From positions 1 to 49,186 of IMG/VR virus record IMGVR_UViG_3300009545_000213: a stretch of DNA of 49,186 nucleotides; one strand, given 5' to 3'. The notes under the pieces were generated by a model. It was not told where the DNA came from, made no database searches, and saw nothing but the letters and a program-made list of their open reading frames with translations. Shown here one piece after another: positions 5,809 through 14,604 of this stretch; within the stretch, counting starts at the first letter, position 1, and each line of letters opens with the position of its first letter. The position numbers were made by a program, and so were the translations under genes. The stretch comes from a virus.

Positions 5809-8544
5809 TTAGCCTCCAGCCATAACTACCCAATTAGTCCCATCCGATTGAAGCGAGGCCCATTTGCCAACGCCGCTGGCAAGCAGCGCCGTGCCTGCTG
5901 TAGCACTCCCAAGCGGGACTACGTTGGAGGATGCTGAATTGATCGCCTGTGCCGCGATACTCTTGACGTGAAGCCAACGTCCGGTGTGAGCCGAAGCTGC
6001 GAGCAGCGTTTCGGTGAAGGTGCCGGATGGATTGAAGATTATCGACCACTCAGTTGCGCCCTGCGTAGACGACGTGCCAGTCTTGGTAACTGGCACCGGG
6101 GTAATGATACCTGCGATGAACTTACCTGTAGCGTCGATCAATTGAGCGCCAGAGACGTAATAACCAAACGTGTTTGAATTGAACAATGCAGCGTTGTTCG
6201 ATCCAGAAGTCGAAATGTCGCCGCTCCCGTTCACACTCGCGGGTGTCGTCTTCGGTGCAGTACCAGCACCACCCCCGACCATGATGGCATCCGCAGCCAA
6301 GAGCGCACTTGAGGCAATAGCCGACGTACTAGAGAAATACGGGACGCCGCCGCTCGTCGCACTAGCAGGATAAGAAATTGAAGCCCATACCGGCTCCGCA
6401 CTCGCCCCGGACAGTAAGGGAAGATTGGCCGTCGCGGTTCCAGCGAGAATGGCCCCGGCAGATGCTGTAGAATAAAAGATGCCGCCAAGACTTGCAGTCA
6501 GGCTGGCGTTCAATCCGCCGCGCGTGAGGGCGAGTTGCCCTGTCCAGCCAACCGTAACCGATGTTGCGGCCAACAGGGCCGTGGTCGGAGATCCGGCGAG
6601 CGTCAATGTTACGTTGGTATCGTCGGTCTTGGTGAGTGCCGCTCCCGGAACGTCAGCAGCGAGAATCGTATCCCACGCCGGGGCCGCCGATGACGCGCCA
6701 CTGCCCGTTTGACGAAGGAATTTCTTGCTGGTCGTCGTATTGCCGGGGAGCTTGGAAAGCGTGTTTAAGGCGGAAGAGTAAAGTATGTCCCCCAGCGTGT
6801 ACGTTGATTGATTGGTGCCGCCGTTGACTTCCGGCAAAACTCCGGTAACGGCCGCTGAAGACGCGAGATTAAGTTGACCGAATGTGAGGGCTGTGCCGGC
6901 ACTGTTGACCCTCAAAACCTGATTGGCTGTGCCGGATATATCAGCATGGGCCGCTCCAGCGTTCCCAGTAACGCCAACAACTGACAGGGCCAGCCCGTTT
7001 GTCAGAGCCGAAAGAGAGATTGCTTGGGCTGCAAACCCCCCGGCCACGAATGCCGCGAGTTGGAACTGCGCGTCAACTACGCCGGAAACAAAAAGATTGC
7101 TCGTCCAATCGCCTGCCTTCGCGGCCCCGGTCGCAAGTGTATTGCCTATCTGCACCCAATTGTTTGTAGTGCCGGCCCCCATCGTGACCGTACCGTTCAA
7201 AAATTGGATATTGAAGCGGTTATAATACGAGTTGCTGTTGACCGACCCGCCGCCCGCATCAGCGTCCAAGGCGACAAGATCGAACACGTTGCTTGAGCTG
7301 GAATAATTGGCCGGAATATCGACTTGTAGATTTATCCAGTTGCTAAAGACATCTTGAGCGCGAAACCAATTTGCGCTCGTGGCGCCCGTAGCTGCGCTCG
7401 CAGAGTTCAGCAGTACACCATAGCCGCAATAACCAACCTGTCCGATGTCGAAGAAGTTCTGTTGAATATGCTGGCCGCTGTAAGTCGAGTTGGTGCTGTC
7501 GCAATAGAACCCTGCATAGGTAAACCCCAAGATTACGCCAACCGACACACCAGAGAATTGCAAGTTCTTGATCTGGAGACCGATAGTCCCGCCAACCGTC
7601 ACGCCTGTCGGAGTAGCTGAATTGCCTGGAACGCTACGCAGGCCAGCGAAGTGAAGCTTGAAGTCCTGATTTCGGCCAACTGTCGGCAGCGAATTGTTGA
7701 CTCGGACCGCTGCGCCGCTTGTGGCATTGTAATAAATGAATGATCGGAAATCGACGCAGCTCGCTTTGTCTATGTCGATGGTACCGGTTGTCTTGAAGAT
7801 ATAGCCCGCAGGAGCGCCCCACGACCCGGCGGGGCCGCCCGCGCTATCGGTACCCTGGGCGATGGCACAAGCTGCCGTGTTCCTTATGGCCGTCGTATCG
7901 TCAGTCGAATTGTCGCCCTTCGCACCGAACATGAAGACGGAAAGAACCGGCTCCGCTATCTCCCACCAGGCACCGTCTGCAGACTGAACTTTGCCATTGT
8001 GGGACGGTTGAGAGACCACCCGTTTGTAGAATGCCCCGCCCAAGTCTCCCGCCGTAGTATAACCTCCGGTTCGTATGACGTTTATGGCGCTATCAACCGA
8101 TGCTGCCTGTACATCTGCGAGAGTGTTAAAGACAGAAATGGCTGGAGAAAATCTCTGGAACGTAAGAGCGGTAGAACCCGGCGTAATCGGGTCAGATGAT
8201 GCGACGAACCATTCCGAACGCTGGCCTATTGTCCCCTCGTTTACGACAACCAGCGCTCCCTTGACTACCTCGCGAACGCTGTCGAAGTCGGTCGTGCGGG
8301 TCCAGTTGCCGGAAGACGCAAGATAAATTCCGTTCTGTGTAGCGTCGCTCTGATCCTTGACCAGCACCCGATCGCTTTCGGAAACCGTCACGCCATCGAT
8401 TGTTTGCAACCCATTGAGGGTGATATTCGCGGTCGTCGCCACGCGAGCCGGCGTCTTGATTGCCAGATTAGCGCTGGGGTCAGACGACCCAACAGCGGGA
8501 GACGTATCCCCCACCGTTAGGCCGCGTCTGTCGATGGTTGTCAT
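5809..8544 (-). CDS. Tailspike/tail fibre with beta-helix region, 911 aa
   Basis: Residues 1-135 form an N-terminal domain shared with the next fibre gene (RVATTANITLNGLQTIDGV, DRVLVKDQ, NGIY, GNWTR). At about 205 the motif VFMFGAKGDNSTDDTTAI marks the start of a pectate-lyase-like right-handed beta-helix. The C-terminal third is Gly/Ala/Ser/Thr-rich with repeats like those of trimeric fibres. It probably sits at the tail tip and binds or degrades host surface glycan. It converges with the methyltransferase gene, ending 3 bp from it. Confidence 0.88.
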   Translation of the reverse strand: MTTIDRRGLTVGDTSPAVGSSDPSANLAIKTPARVATTANITLNGLQTIDGVTVSESDRVLVKDQSDATQNGIYLASSGNWTRTTDFDSVREVVKGALVVVNEGTIGQRSEWFVASSDPITPGSTALTFQRFSPAISVFNTLADVQAASVDSAINVIRTGGYTTAGDLGGAFYKRVVSQPSHNGKVQSADGAWWEIAEPVLSVFMFGAKGDNSTDDTTAIRNTAACAIAQGTDSAGGPAGSWGAPAGYIFKTTGTIDIDKASCVDFRSFIYYNATSGAAVRVNNSLPTVGRNQDFKLHFAGLRSVPGNSATPTGVTVGGTIGLQIKNLQFSGVSVGVILGFTYAGFYCDSTNSTYSGQHIQQNFFDIGQVGYCGYGVLLNSASAATGATSANWFRAQDVFSNWINLQVDIPANYSSSSNVFDLVALDADAGGGSVNSNSYYNRFNIQFLNGTVTMGAGTTNNWVQIGNTLATGAAKAGDWTSNLFVSGVVDAQFQLAAFVAGGFAAQAISLSALTNGLALSVVGVTGNAGAAHADISGTANQVLRVNSAGTALTFGQLNLASSAAVTGVLPEVNGGTNQSTYTLGDILYSSALNTLSKLPGNTTTSKKFLRQTGSGASSAAPAWDTILAADVPGAALTKTDDTNVTLTLAGSPTTALLAATSVTVGWTGQLALTRGGLNASLTASLGGIFYSTASAGAILAGTATANLPLLSGASAEPVWASISYPASATSGGVPYFSSTSAIASSALLAADAIMVGGGAGTAPKTTPASVNGSGDISTSGSNNAALFNSNTFGYYVSGAQLIDATGKFIAGIITPVPVTKTGTSSTQGATEWSIIFNPSGTFTETLLAASAHTGRWLHVKSIAAQAINSASSNVVPLGSATAGTALLASGVGKWASLQSDGTNWVVMAGG

Positions 8545-8610
8545 TGAGTTCCTGACATTAAAAAAGCCGCCTCAGAAGGGCGGCCCGTCTAATTTAAAGC
8601 TTTGGTTGTG

Positions 8611-9840
8611 CTATTTGCCGCGCGTATCGATCCAGCCGTAGGTGAAGACCGAATAAGCCGTCGCAGTAGACCCACGAGCAGCAATTTGAGCGGACGTGTT
8701 CGTCAAGCGTTCAAAAGAGCCGGCTCCTTGACCAGTGCCAGGGGCATAAACATCCGCAATGCCCGTTGTGGATGTAGCCTGATCGTTTTCCTGAAGAGAC
8801 GTGAATAACATCGTACAAGCGCCACCGCCTCCTGTGTTGATAATAGCGCGGACCAGCGCGCCAACCACCACTCCAGTTGGAGCAGTCAACGTGTGCGAAG
8901 TCCTTGATCCCGTTGAAGCAGTACCGCCGCTTACGTCGGTAACGGAAGCCGCCCAGATGAACTTATCGCCAGTCTGTGTGAACGCGGTCCACTGCGCGCT
9001 GCCGTTGGTCTTCATCGATCCGATGCGACGAGATACCGAGTAGTTCGCCGGCATGGTCGGAGAGTTTGCGGAGGTCGAGATCAAAACATCAACAACGCCC
9101 GTATCTGTACGTTTGATTAGATAGACATGATACCAAGTGCTGTTCGCAATAGCCCCTGTATCAAGTGCCCCGTTCCCTGTGCCAACCGCCCACGCGCTGG
9201 TCGTCTTCGTGTAGGCCGACGCCAGGTTCATTAACGTGGTCACGGCATCATCAATCGCCATCCCGGCGCTGATCCCAAAGGTTGCCGAACTTCCCGCCGT
9301 TGAAAGTATCAACCCGGAAATCCGCCCGCGCTGGTAGGCGATATTTGCCGAATCTGCCGCCGCCGTGGCTGAGGCTGAGGCGGAACTTGCCGAAGAAGAC
9401 GCAGCGCTTGCAGAAGTGGCTGCTGCCGACTGAGAAGCCGATGCAGCAGTTGCCGCTGCCGTGGCAGTAGCGACCGCTCCAGCCATGATCGAGGTAAAGG
9501 TAATCGCGTCAGTGCCAACAACAGGATTACTCGACGTTACGACATACTCGGTCGCAGCGCTCGCCGTTCCTGATGTTATATAAATCCTGGTCCCGGTAAC
9601 GATGTCATACGGACCGTCGAAGTCCCTCGTCCGCGTCCAATTCCCCGTACTGACGGAATAAATCCCGTTTGTTGTAGCGTCCGTCTGGTTCTTGACCAGA
9701 ACGCGATCGCCCTCTGCCACCGCGACGCCATCAATCGTCTGTAAACCACTCAGGGTTATATTTGCGGTTGTCGCGACCCGGCACGGGGCCTTCACCGCAG
9801 TCCCTTCGGCTACGGAATAGCGTCGATCGATTATGGTCAT
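8611..9840 (-). CDS. Second tail fibre protein, 409 aa
   Basis: Its first 120 residues are clearly related to the N-terminus of the 911-aa spike (KAPCRVATTANITLSGLQTI, DRVLVKNQTDATTNGIY, GNWTRTRDFD), so both may dock on the same tail site or on each other. Residues 125-175 are an Ala/Ser-rich helical stalk. The rest is beta-rich with no enzyme motif seen. The arrangement suggests duplication of the adaptor domain with different receptor-binding parts. Confidence 0.85.
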   Translation of the reverse strand: MTIIDRRYSVAEGTAVKAPCRVATTANITLSGLQTIDGVAVAEGDRVLVKNQTDATTNGIYSVSTGNWTRTRDFDGPYDIVTGTRIYITSGTASAATEYVVTSSNPVVGTDAITFTSIMAGAVATATAAATAASASQSAAATSASAASSSASSASASATAAADSANIAYQRGRISGLILSTAGSSATFGISAGMAIDDAVTTLMNLASAYTKTTSAWAVGTGNGALDTGAIANSTWYHVYLIKRTDTGVVDVLISTSANSPTMPANYSVSRRIGSMKTNGSAQWTAFTQTGDKFIWAASVTDVSGGTASTGSRTSHTLTAPTGVVVGALVRAIINTGGGGACTMLFTSLQENDQATSTTGIADVYAPGTGQGAGSFERLTNTSAQIAARGSTATAYSVFTYGWIDTRGK

Positions 9841-12800
9841 TTAATGCGCCGCCTCGCGGTACTTCGCCAGCTTGGCGTCGCTAGCCTTCTTCATGATATC
9901 ATTGTCGGTCTTCACGCTCTGCATGATGATAAGCGACTGCGCGGCCTCCCGAGCCGACTTGATCGTTGTCTGTATCACTTCCTGCCTCGCAGCAGCGGGC
10001 ACATTAGGGTTGCCGATGATGTTCACCATGGCATTGAGCCGCATCTTGGCCATACGACCGGCCAGGCGTTGATAGTCGTCATATTGCTGGTCGGTCAGTT
10101 CAACGCCCCGTATTTTGCGATCGAGCTTGGCCGGAAAGTAGTTCGCTGATAGCAATGCCTTGTTCACCGGGTCATCCTTGATCCGCTTTTCCATGATCGG
10201 GCTCATGATGTCGGGACCAGCGCCGCCGTCCCGAACGACAGGCTCGCCCCAGATGTCACGGCGTGGCAGCAGGCCTTGCGACAGGCCGGGGATACGCGCC
10301 TTGAGACCGTCAAGCACGGTGCGCGCCTCTCGAACGACGGGATCAATCGTTTGCGCCGTCTGTGCTGAAATAGCGGGGACGACAGTTCCGATCATTCCCT
10401 TAATGTAATTCTTCCCGTAGCGTTCGGGGTCGGAAACAGCCTGGATCAGGTCAGAAGCTCCCGACAGGGACGCACGGTTCAGGATGTTCTTGGTGATGGC
10501 GCCGAATACCAGCGCCGGCAGGTGTTCTTTGTCAGCATGATCAGAACCGCCGGCCTGCTGGATCTCGTAGGCGTCCGCAACAACACCAAGGATAACGCTG
10601 AACGGATCGAGGCGGTTGTAGCGATAGTACATGTCACCGATGCGGACGCTGTAGTCCTGCCAGCCATTGGCCTGCATGACCGCCCGCTTCTTGCTATCGA
10701 CCGGGCCTCCCCCCGTGATCAGGCCTTGCGATGCCAGTTCATAGGTCGCGATGCCAACCATCGTCCCAAGGGTGATGCGAGCGATCTGGGTATCCCGTGC
10801 CACAGCACCATTCTTGCCGGAGAGATTGTCCCGGACCTCCTGAGCGAACAGCCCAAGCGGTGTGCGTTCATTGGCATATTTCAGCAAGTTAATCGGCGTG
10901 CGAACGAAGGGGACGACGAACTTTGCCAGGATATGGCTATTGGCGAAGTTCTGAACCGAGCGGCCGACCTTCCCCAGGGGTTGCTGGAAAGTCTGATATT
11001 CCGCAACGCCTTTGGCGTGATCAATCATTTCCTCGGTCGGGCTGGATGACAGCTCGGCCACGCGGGTATTGAAGCGCTCGCCTGCGAGACCTTCTTTGGC
11101 CGCGATGGCGTAGGCTTGCCGGTTGATATCCCCACGGAACGAAACCGACTTGAAGAACTCGTCTTCAGCTCCGAGCAGTCGCAAGGGTATACGAGCCTGC
11201 TTGCCGCCGATCTCCATTTCCCGACCGAACAGATTGACCGAGGCGGATGGCAGCGCTTTCGGATGTCCCTGCTCGACCTGGCGAACGCCGGTCAGTTGCG
11301 GTTCTTCGGTCTTGAACGCCTTGTAGGCGGCAATAACGCCTTCGCGCGACCCCTGCACCATGCCGAACAGTTCGGCAGCGGCCTCGCCCATCAACACGCG
11401 GTCTTGAGAGCCGGTAACAATGCTTCGGGCCTTGCCAATGGTTGCGGCAGTCGCCGTTTCCAGCGGTCGCCAAAGACCAGAAATCGTATTGCCAATAATG
11501 TTGGCCATATGCGTCTTCGGACCGGAGAGGAGCGAGGTGATCCATGCCTCAACGACCATTTCCTTCCAGGTCGGCTTTACCGAGTCATTCACGAATTTTG
11601 ATACTTGCGCCGGGGTCTCAAGCTGGCTTCCCAGCTTCATTTCGCGCTCAAGCTGAAACAGTGTCTTGTTATCCGAATTGGCCTTCAGAAACGCTGATAG
11701 CTCGCGGGCATCGGCCGCGCCGTTCATCTTCTTCAGCGCGGCAAACGCCTGGAGCGCGCGACCAGCTTCAGCGCGAGCGGCGGAAGCCTTCCCCTGCACA
11801 AAGTCATGAATCATGAGGTGCCTAGCTTTTGCCTCGGCATAGGCCGTCACATCTCCGCTCGCCATCACGTCACGCACGGCGGTTGCCGACTGGATCAAAA
11901 GCCTTTCAAGGCCGAATATCTCTTCCTTATTCCAAGCCTCACCGATCTTTTTGGTATTGAGATAGGCAACATCTACGCCCATCGCGTCGGCAAGACGAAG
12001 CGCATCGCCGTCAGTCATGACGCCGCGACGCTGCTCCAGAAAGTCATTATTGCGAGCGGCTGAATCCCTGAGTACCTGAAGAATGTCCTCGGGCGCGTTG
12101 ATATTATCGAGGCGGATATTGCCAGCCTTATCGACCAGCGCGGAATCCGATCCCTTGAAGAGCTCCTGAGGGCTTACTGGCGGCTCAGTTTTGCTTCCTG
12201 CGCCAACTGATGGTCGAGAGCCTTCTGGCGCAACGTCACTTCCGCCCGAGCCGACCTCTCCAGTTGCTTGATCGTTTCCAGCTTCTTCGGGGAGTGTCCG
12301 GGTTTCATTGCCATCACGGACAGGTTGCGGACCTCCCGCTTCGCGTCGGTCAGCTTTTGCCGCAATTCCGTCGAGTCGGGCATCATGTTCCTCAGGAATA
12401 TGCTCGTTGGCCAGCATATCACGCTCGGCCTGAATTGTCTCGGCTACCGGGTGAGCGGATTCAGGGGGTGTGAATTTGGCGTCAGATTCGTGAATATCCG
12501 CAAAGGTCTTTGGCGGCCCTTCCGGCTCAATTTTAACCTCTGACGGATGCATGGTCAGCAGCCGGTCGAACACGCCCCGGATTTCATCGTTAATCGGGGA
12601 TTTTAGGCGGGTAACAGTCTCATAAATCTTGGTCAGCCATGCCCTGAAATGGGCGAACACGTTGGCAAGGGCCTGATTGGGCGCTTTGCCCTCCATCATG
12701 TAGCGCTCAAACCCTCGGGCGAACCTCTCATGATGGCTTGTTTTGATGTCCTCCAAACTATGAACACCTAGCCAGGATCGGACGGCCTCGGCATCGTCCC

Positions 12801-14604
12801 GCAAACCGGCAGGGGCTTTTGGGTGTTCTGAGTCCTTAATCAGTTCTTCCAACCACTGATGCCCGGTTTCGTGGATGAAGGTCGAAGCGTTGGCGTCCTT
12901 GAACAGGGTGATGACGGGCTTGGCGTCTTCCCGAAGCTGGATTTTGCCGCGCTTGATTTGGGCAAGTTCACGGGACGATGACGCCCTCGCCTGCTCCAGC
13001 TTTGCCGCAGCTTCCACACCCTCGAGCTTAGAAATACCTTTATGCGGCGTGACCGCGTAAACTTTGTTGCCTTTGGTAACGATAAAGGCTGCGGCGTCAC
13101 CCTTAAATTCAGCCGGAACGACCCCCTCAACCTTGAGACCATCAACAATGCCGACCTTGACAATCCGGCCCGGCGTCCAATCCTGATACTTGCCGCGTCG
13201 CCAGTTCTCCGGGAGACCAGCGCGGCTGGCGGGCGGCAATGTCTGTCCATCTTCAGCAGCCGTTCGGGTGGCCTTGTTTAATTCGCCAAGATATTGGCCG
13301 ATCGGGACTGCTTCGTATTTAGCCGTATTGAGCGCTTCCACCTTTTTAGCGTCGAACGTTTCCAAAACGACTTCTTTGGTGTCCTTGTTGCGGATGACCC
13401 ATGAGGCCGTCCGGTTCAAGGAGGAGTCATTTGGTATTTTCGCCGCTTCTTCCGCCGATGAAGCAGCGCTGCCATCTTTGGTGTCAAAAGTAGCAGCCTC
13501 AAGATCAGGTCTAGCAACCGACCCGCCATCAATCGTTGGTTTTGGTCCTGTCGTTTCGACAGCACCAGCATCCGGCTCTGGGGTCGGTCTGATCGGTTCA
13601 GACTTGGCAGGCGCTACGCCCTGTCCAGGGCGAATGTCCGCCCCCTCGGCCCGGTACAGGTCTTCCGCAGTCCCCAGCGCTCCCTCGAACCGGGCCGCCC
13701 GAGCCTCGTAGTGCGAGGCAATAAGCTGCGCAGAGGCACTAGCCTCCTCTGCGGGCCGTCCAGCGGCAACCAGTTTGTCCGTGACATCCTTGGCAATATC
13801 AATTGGCGGCTGTACAAGCCGCTCGGGGGCCACAGCCGACTCGACTGGTGCGGTTTGGGCCGCCGCCGCCTGCTCCGGCGCGACTTCTGCCTTCGGACTC
13901 TCTACGGGCTTCTCTGCGGCTTTAACGACAGCATCCGGCGCACTGATCGGCGGGGTTGGTTCAGCCGCCTTTGTCCCGAAATAGCCTTCCTCGCCTGCCC
14001 CTATCACGCCTAGATCGCGCGCCCGCTCGATTTCAGCAAGCATCGGGTGGGGCGGCGCATGAGGGATGCCAGTCGGAGCCCTTACACCAACCGGGAACGC
14101 TTCGAAAGCCCCCGCAGCCTCACGGCCAAGCTGAGGTTGTCCCGCTTCCTCACCTATTTGAGCAATAGCCTCTTGGGCTCCACGAAACAGCGCCGGCAGA
14201 CCGCGCATGACCGGCTCAACAAGATAAGTCGCCGCACCTCGGAATAGACTCTCGTTTGCGGCCTTGATGATACTCCTTTGACCCTTGTCGTAATCGTTGA
14301 AGAGGCCCCACCTCTTCAGAGCGTCAACTGAATCCTGCGACAGCCCGTTAGGCTCCGAGCCCCAACCCTGCCTTGCGCCCTGCCCGAAATGATCCAGCAC
14401 GCGCGCAACCGGGTTAACCGACGTGTCACCGAAGATCAGGTCTTGAATTGGCGAGGTGCCGAGCGTCTGTCGGCGATAACGTTCGCGCTCGACCTCGGGC
14501 GGGAAGAGTTCATCAACGGATTTCGCGGGGAACAGGCTGTCTACGTCGGGGATCGGCGCCGCACTGGTCGGCTGTTCGTCTGGGGTGCCGGGTAAGGTCG
14601 TCAT
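9841..14604 (-). CDS. Giant internal virion (polyvalent-type) protein with HExxH zinc-protease motif, 1587 aa
   Basis: The ATG at 14604 overlaps the preceding stop (TAATG); the frame is open to 14658. The N-terminal 450 residues are Pro/Ala/Glu-rich and low in complexity. HETGH at residues 578-582, within STFIHETGHQWLEEL, is an HExxH zincin motif, followed by ARGFERYMMEG and a helical region typical of large polyvalent phage proteins. The C-terminal 600 residues resemble the membrane-active tail of such proteins (FVVPFVRTPINLLKY). By position it replaces T7 gp15/gp16. It probably enters the host with the DNA; the protease role is inferred. Confidence 0.82.
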   Translation of the reverse strand: MTTLPGTPDEQPTSAAPIPDVDSLFPAKSVDELFPPEVERERYRRQTLGTSPIQDLIFGDTSVNPVARVLDHFGQGARQGWGSEPNGLSQDSVDALKRWGLFNDYDKGQRSIIKAANESLFRGAATYLVEPVMRGLPALFRGAQEAIAQIGEEAGQPQLGREAAGAFEAFPVGVRAPTGIPHAPPHPMLAEIERARDLGVIGAGEEGYFGTKAAEPTPPISAPDAVVKAAEKPVESPKAEVAPEQAAAAQTAPVESAVAPERLVQPPIDIAKDVTDKLVAAGRPAEEASASAQLIASHYEARAARFEGALGTAEDLYRAEGADIRPGQGVAPAKSEPIRPTPEPDAGAVETTGPKPTIDGGSVARPDLEAATFDTKDGSAASSAEEAAKIPNDSSLNRTASWVIRNKDTKEVVLETFDAKKVEALNTAKYEAVPIGQYLGELNKATRTAAEDGQTLPPASRAGLPENWRRGKYQDWTPGRIVKVGIVDGLKVEGVVPAEFKGDAAAFIVTKGNKVYAVTPHKGISKLEGVEAAAKLEQARASSSRELAQIKRGKIQLREDAKPVITLFKDANASTFIHETGHQWLEELIKDSEHPKAPAGLRDDAEAVRSWLGVHSLEDIKTSHHERFARGFERYMMEGKAPNQALANVFAHFRAWLTKIYETVTRLKSPINDEIRGVFDRLLTMHPSEVKIEPEGPPKTFADIHESDAKFTPPESAHPVAETIQAERDMLANEHIPEEHDARLDGIAAKADRREAGGPQPVRDGNETRTLPEEAGNDQATGEVGSGGSDVAPEGSRPSVGAGSKTEPPVSPQELFKGSDSALVDKAGNIRLDNINAPEDILQVLRDSAARNNDFLEQRRGVMTDGDALRLADAMGVDVAYLNTKKIGEAWNKEEIFGLERLLIQSATAVRDVMASGDVTAYAEAKARHLMIHDFVQGKASAARAEAGRALQAFAALKKMNGAADARELSAFLKANSDNKTLFQLEREMKLGSQLETPAQVSKFVNDSVKPTWKEMVVEAWITSLLSGPKTHMANIIGNTISGLWRPLETATAATIGKARSIVTGSQDRVLMGEAAAELFGMVQGSREGVIAAYKAFKTEEPQLTGVRQVEQGHPKALPSASVNLFGREMEIGGKQARIPLRLLGAEDEFFKSVSFRGDINRQAYAIAAKEGLAGERFNTRVAELSSSPTEEMIDHAKGVAEYQTFQQPLGKVGRSVQNFANSHILAKFVVPFVRTPINLLKYANERTPLGLFAQEVRDNLSGKNGAVARDTQIARITLGTMVGIATYELASQGLITGGGPVDSKKRAVMQANGWQDYSVRIGDMYYRYNRLDPFSVILGVVADAYEIQQAGGSDHADKEHLPALVFGAITKNILNRASLSGASDLIQAVSDPERYGKNYIKGMIGTVVPAISAQTAQTIDPVVREARTVLDGLKARIPGLSQGLLPRRDIWGEPVVRDGGAGPDIMSPIMEKRIKDDPVNKALLSANYFPAKLDRKIRGVELTDQQYDDYQRLAGRMAKMRLNAMVNIIGNPNVPAAARQEVIQTTIKSAREAAQSLIIMQSVKTDNDIMKKASDAKLAKYREAAH

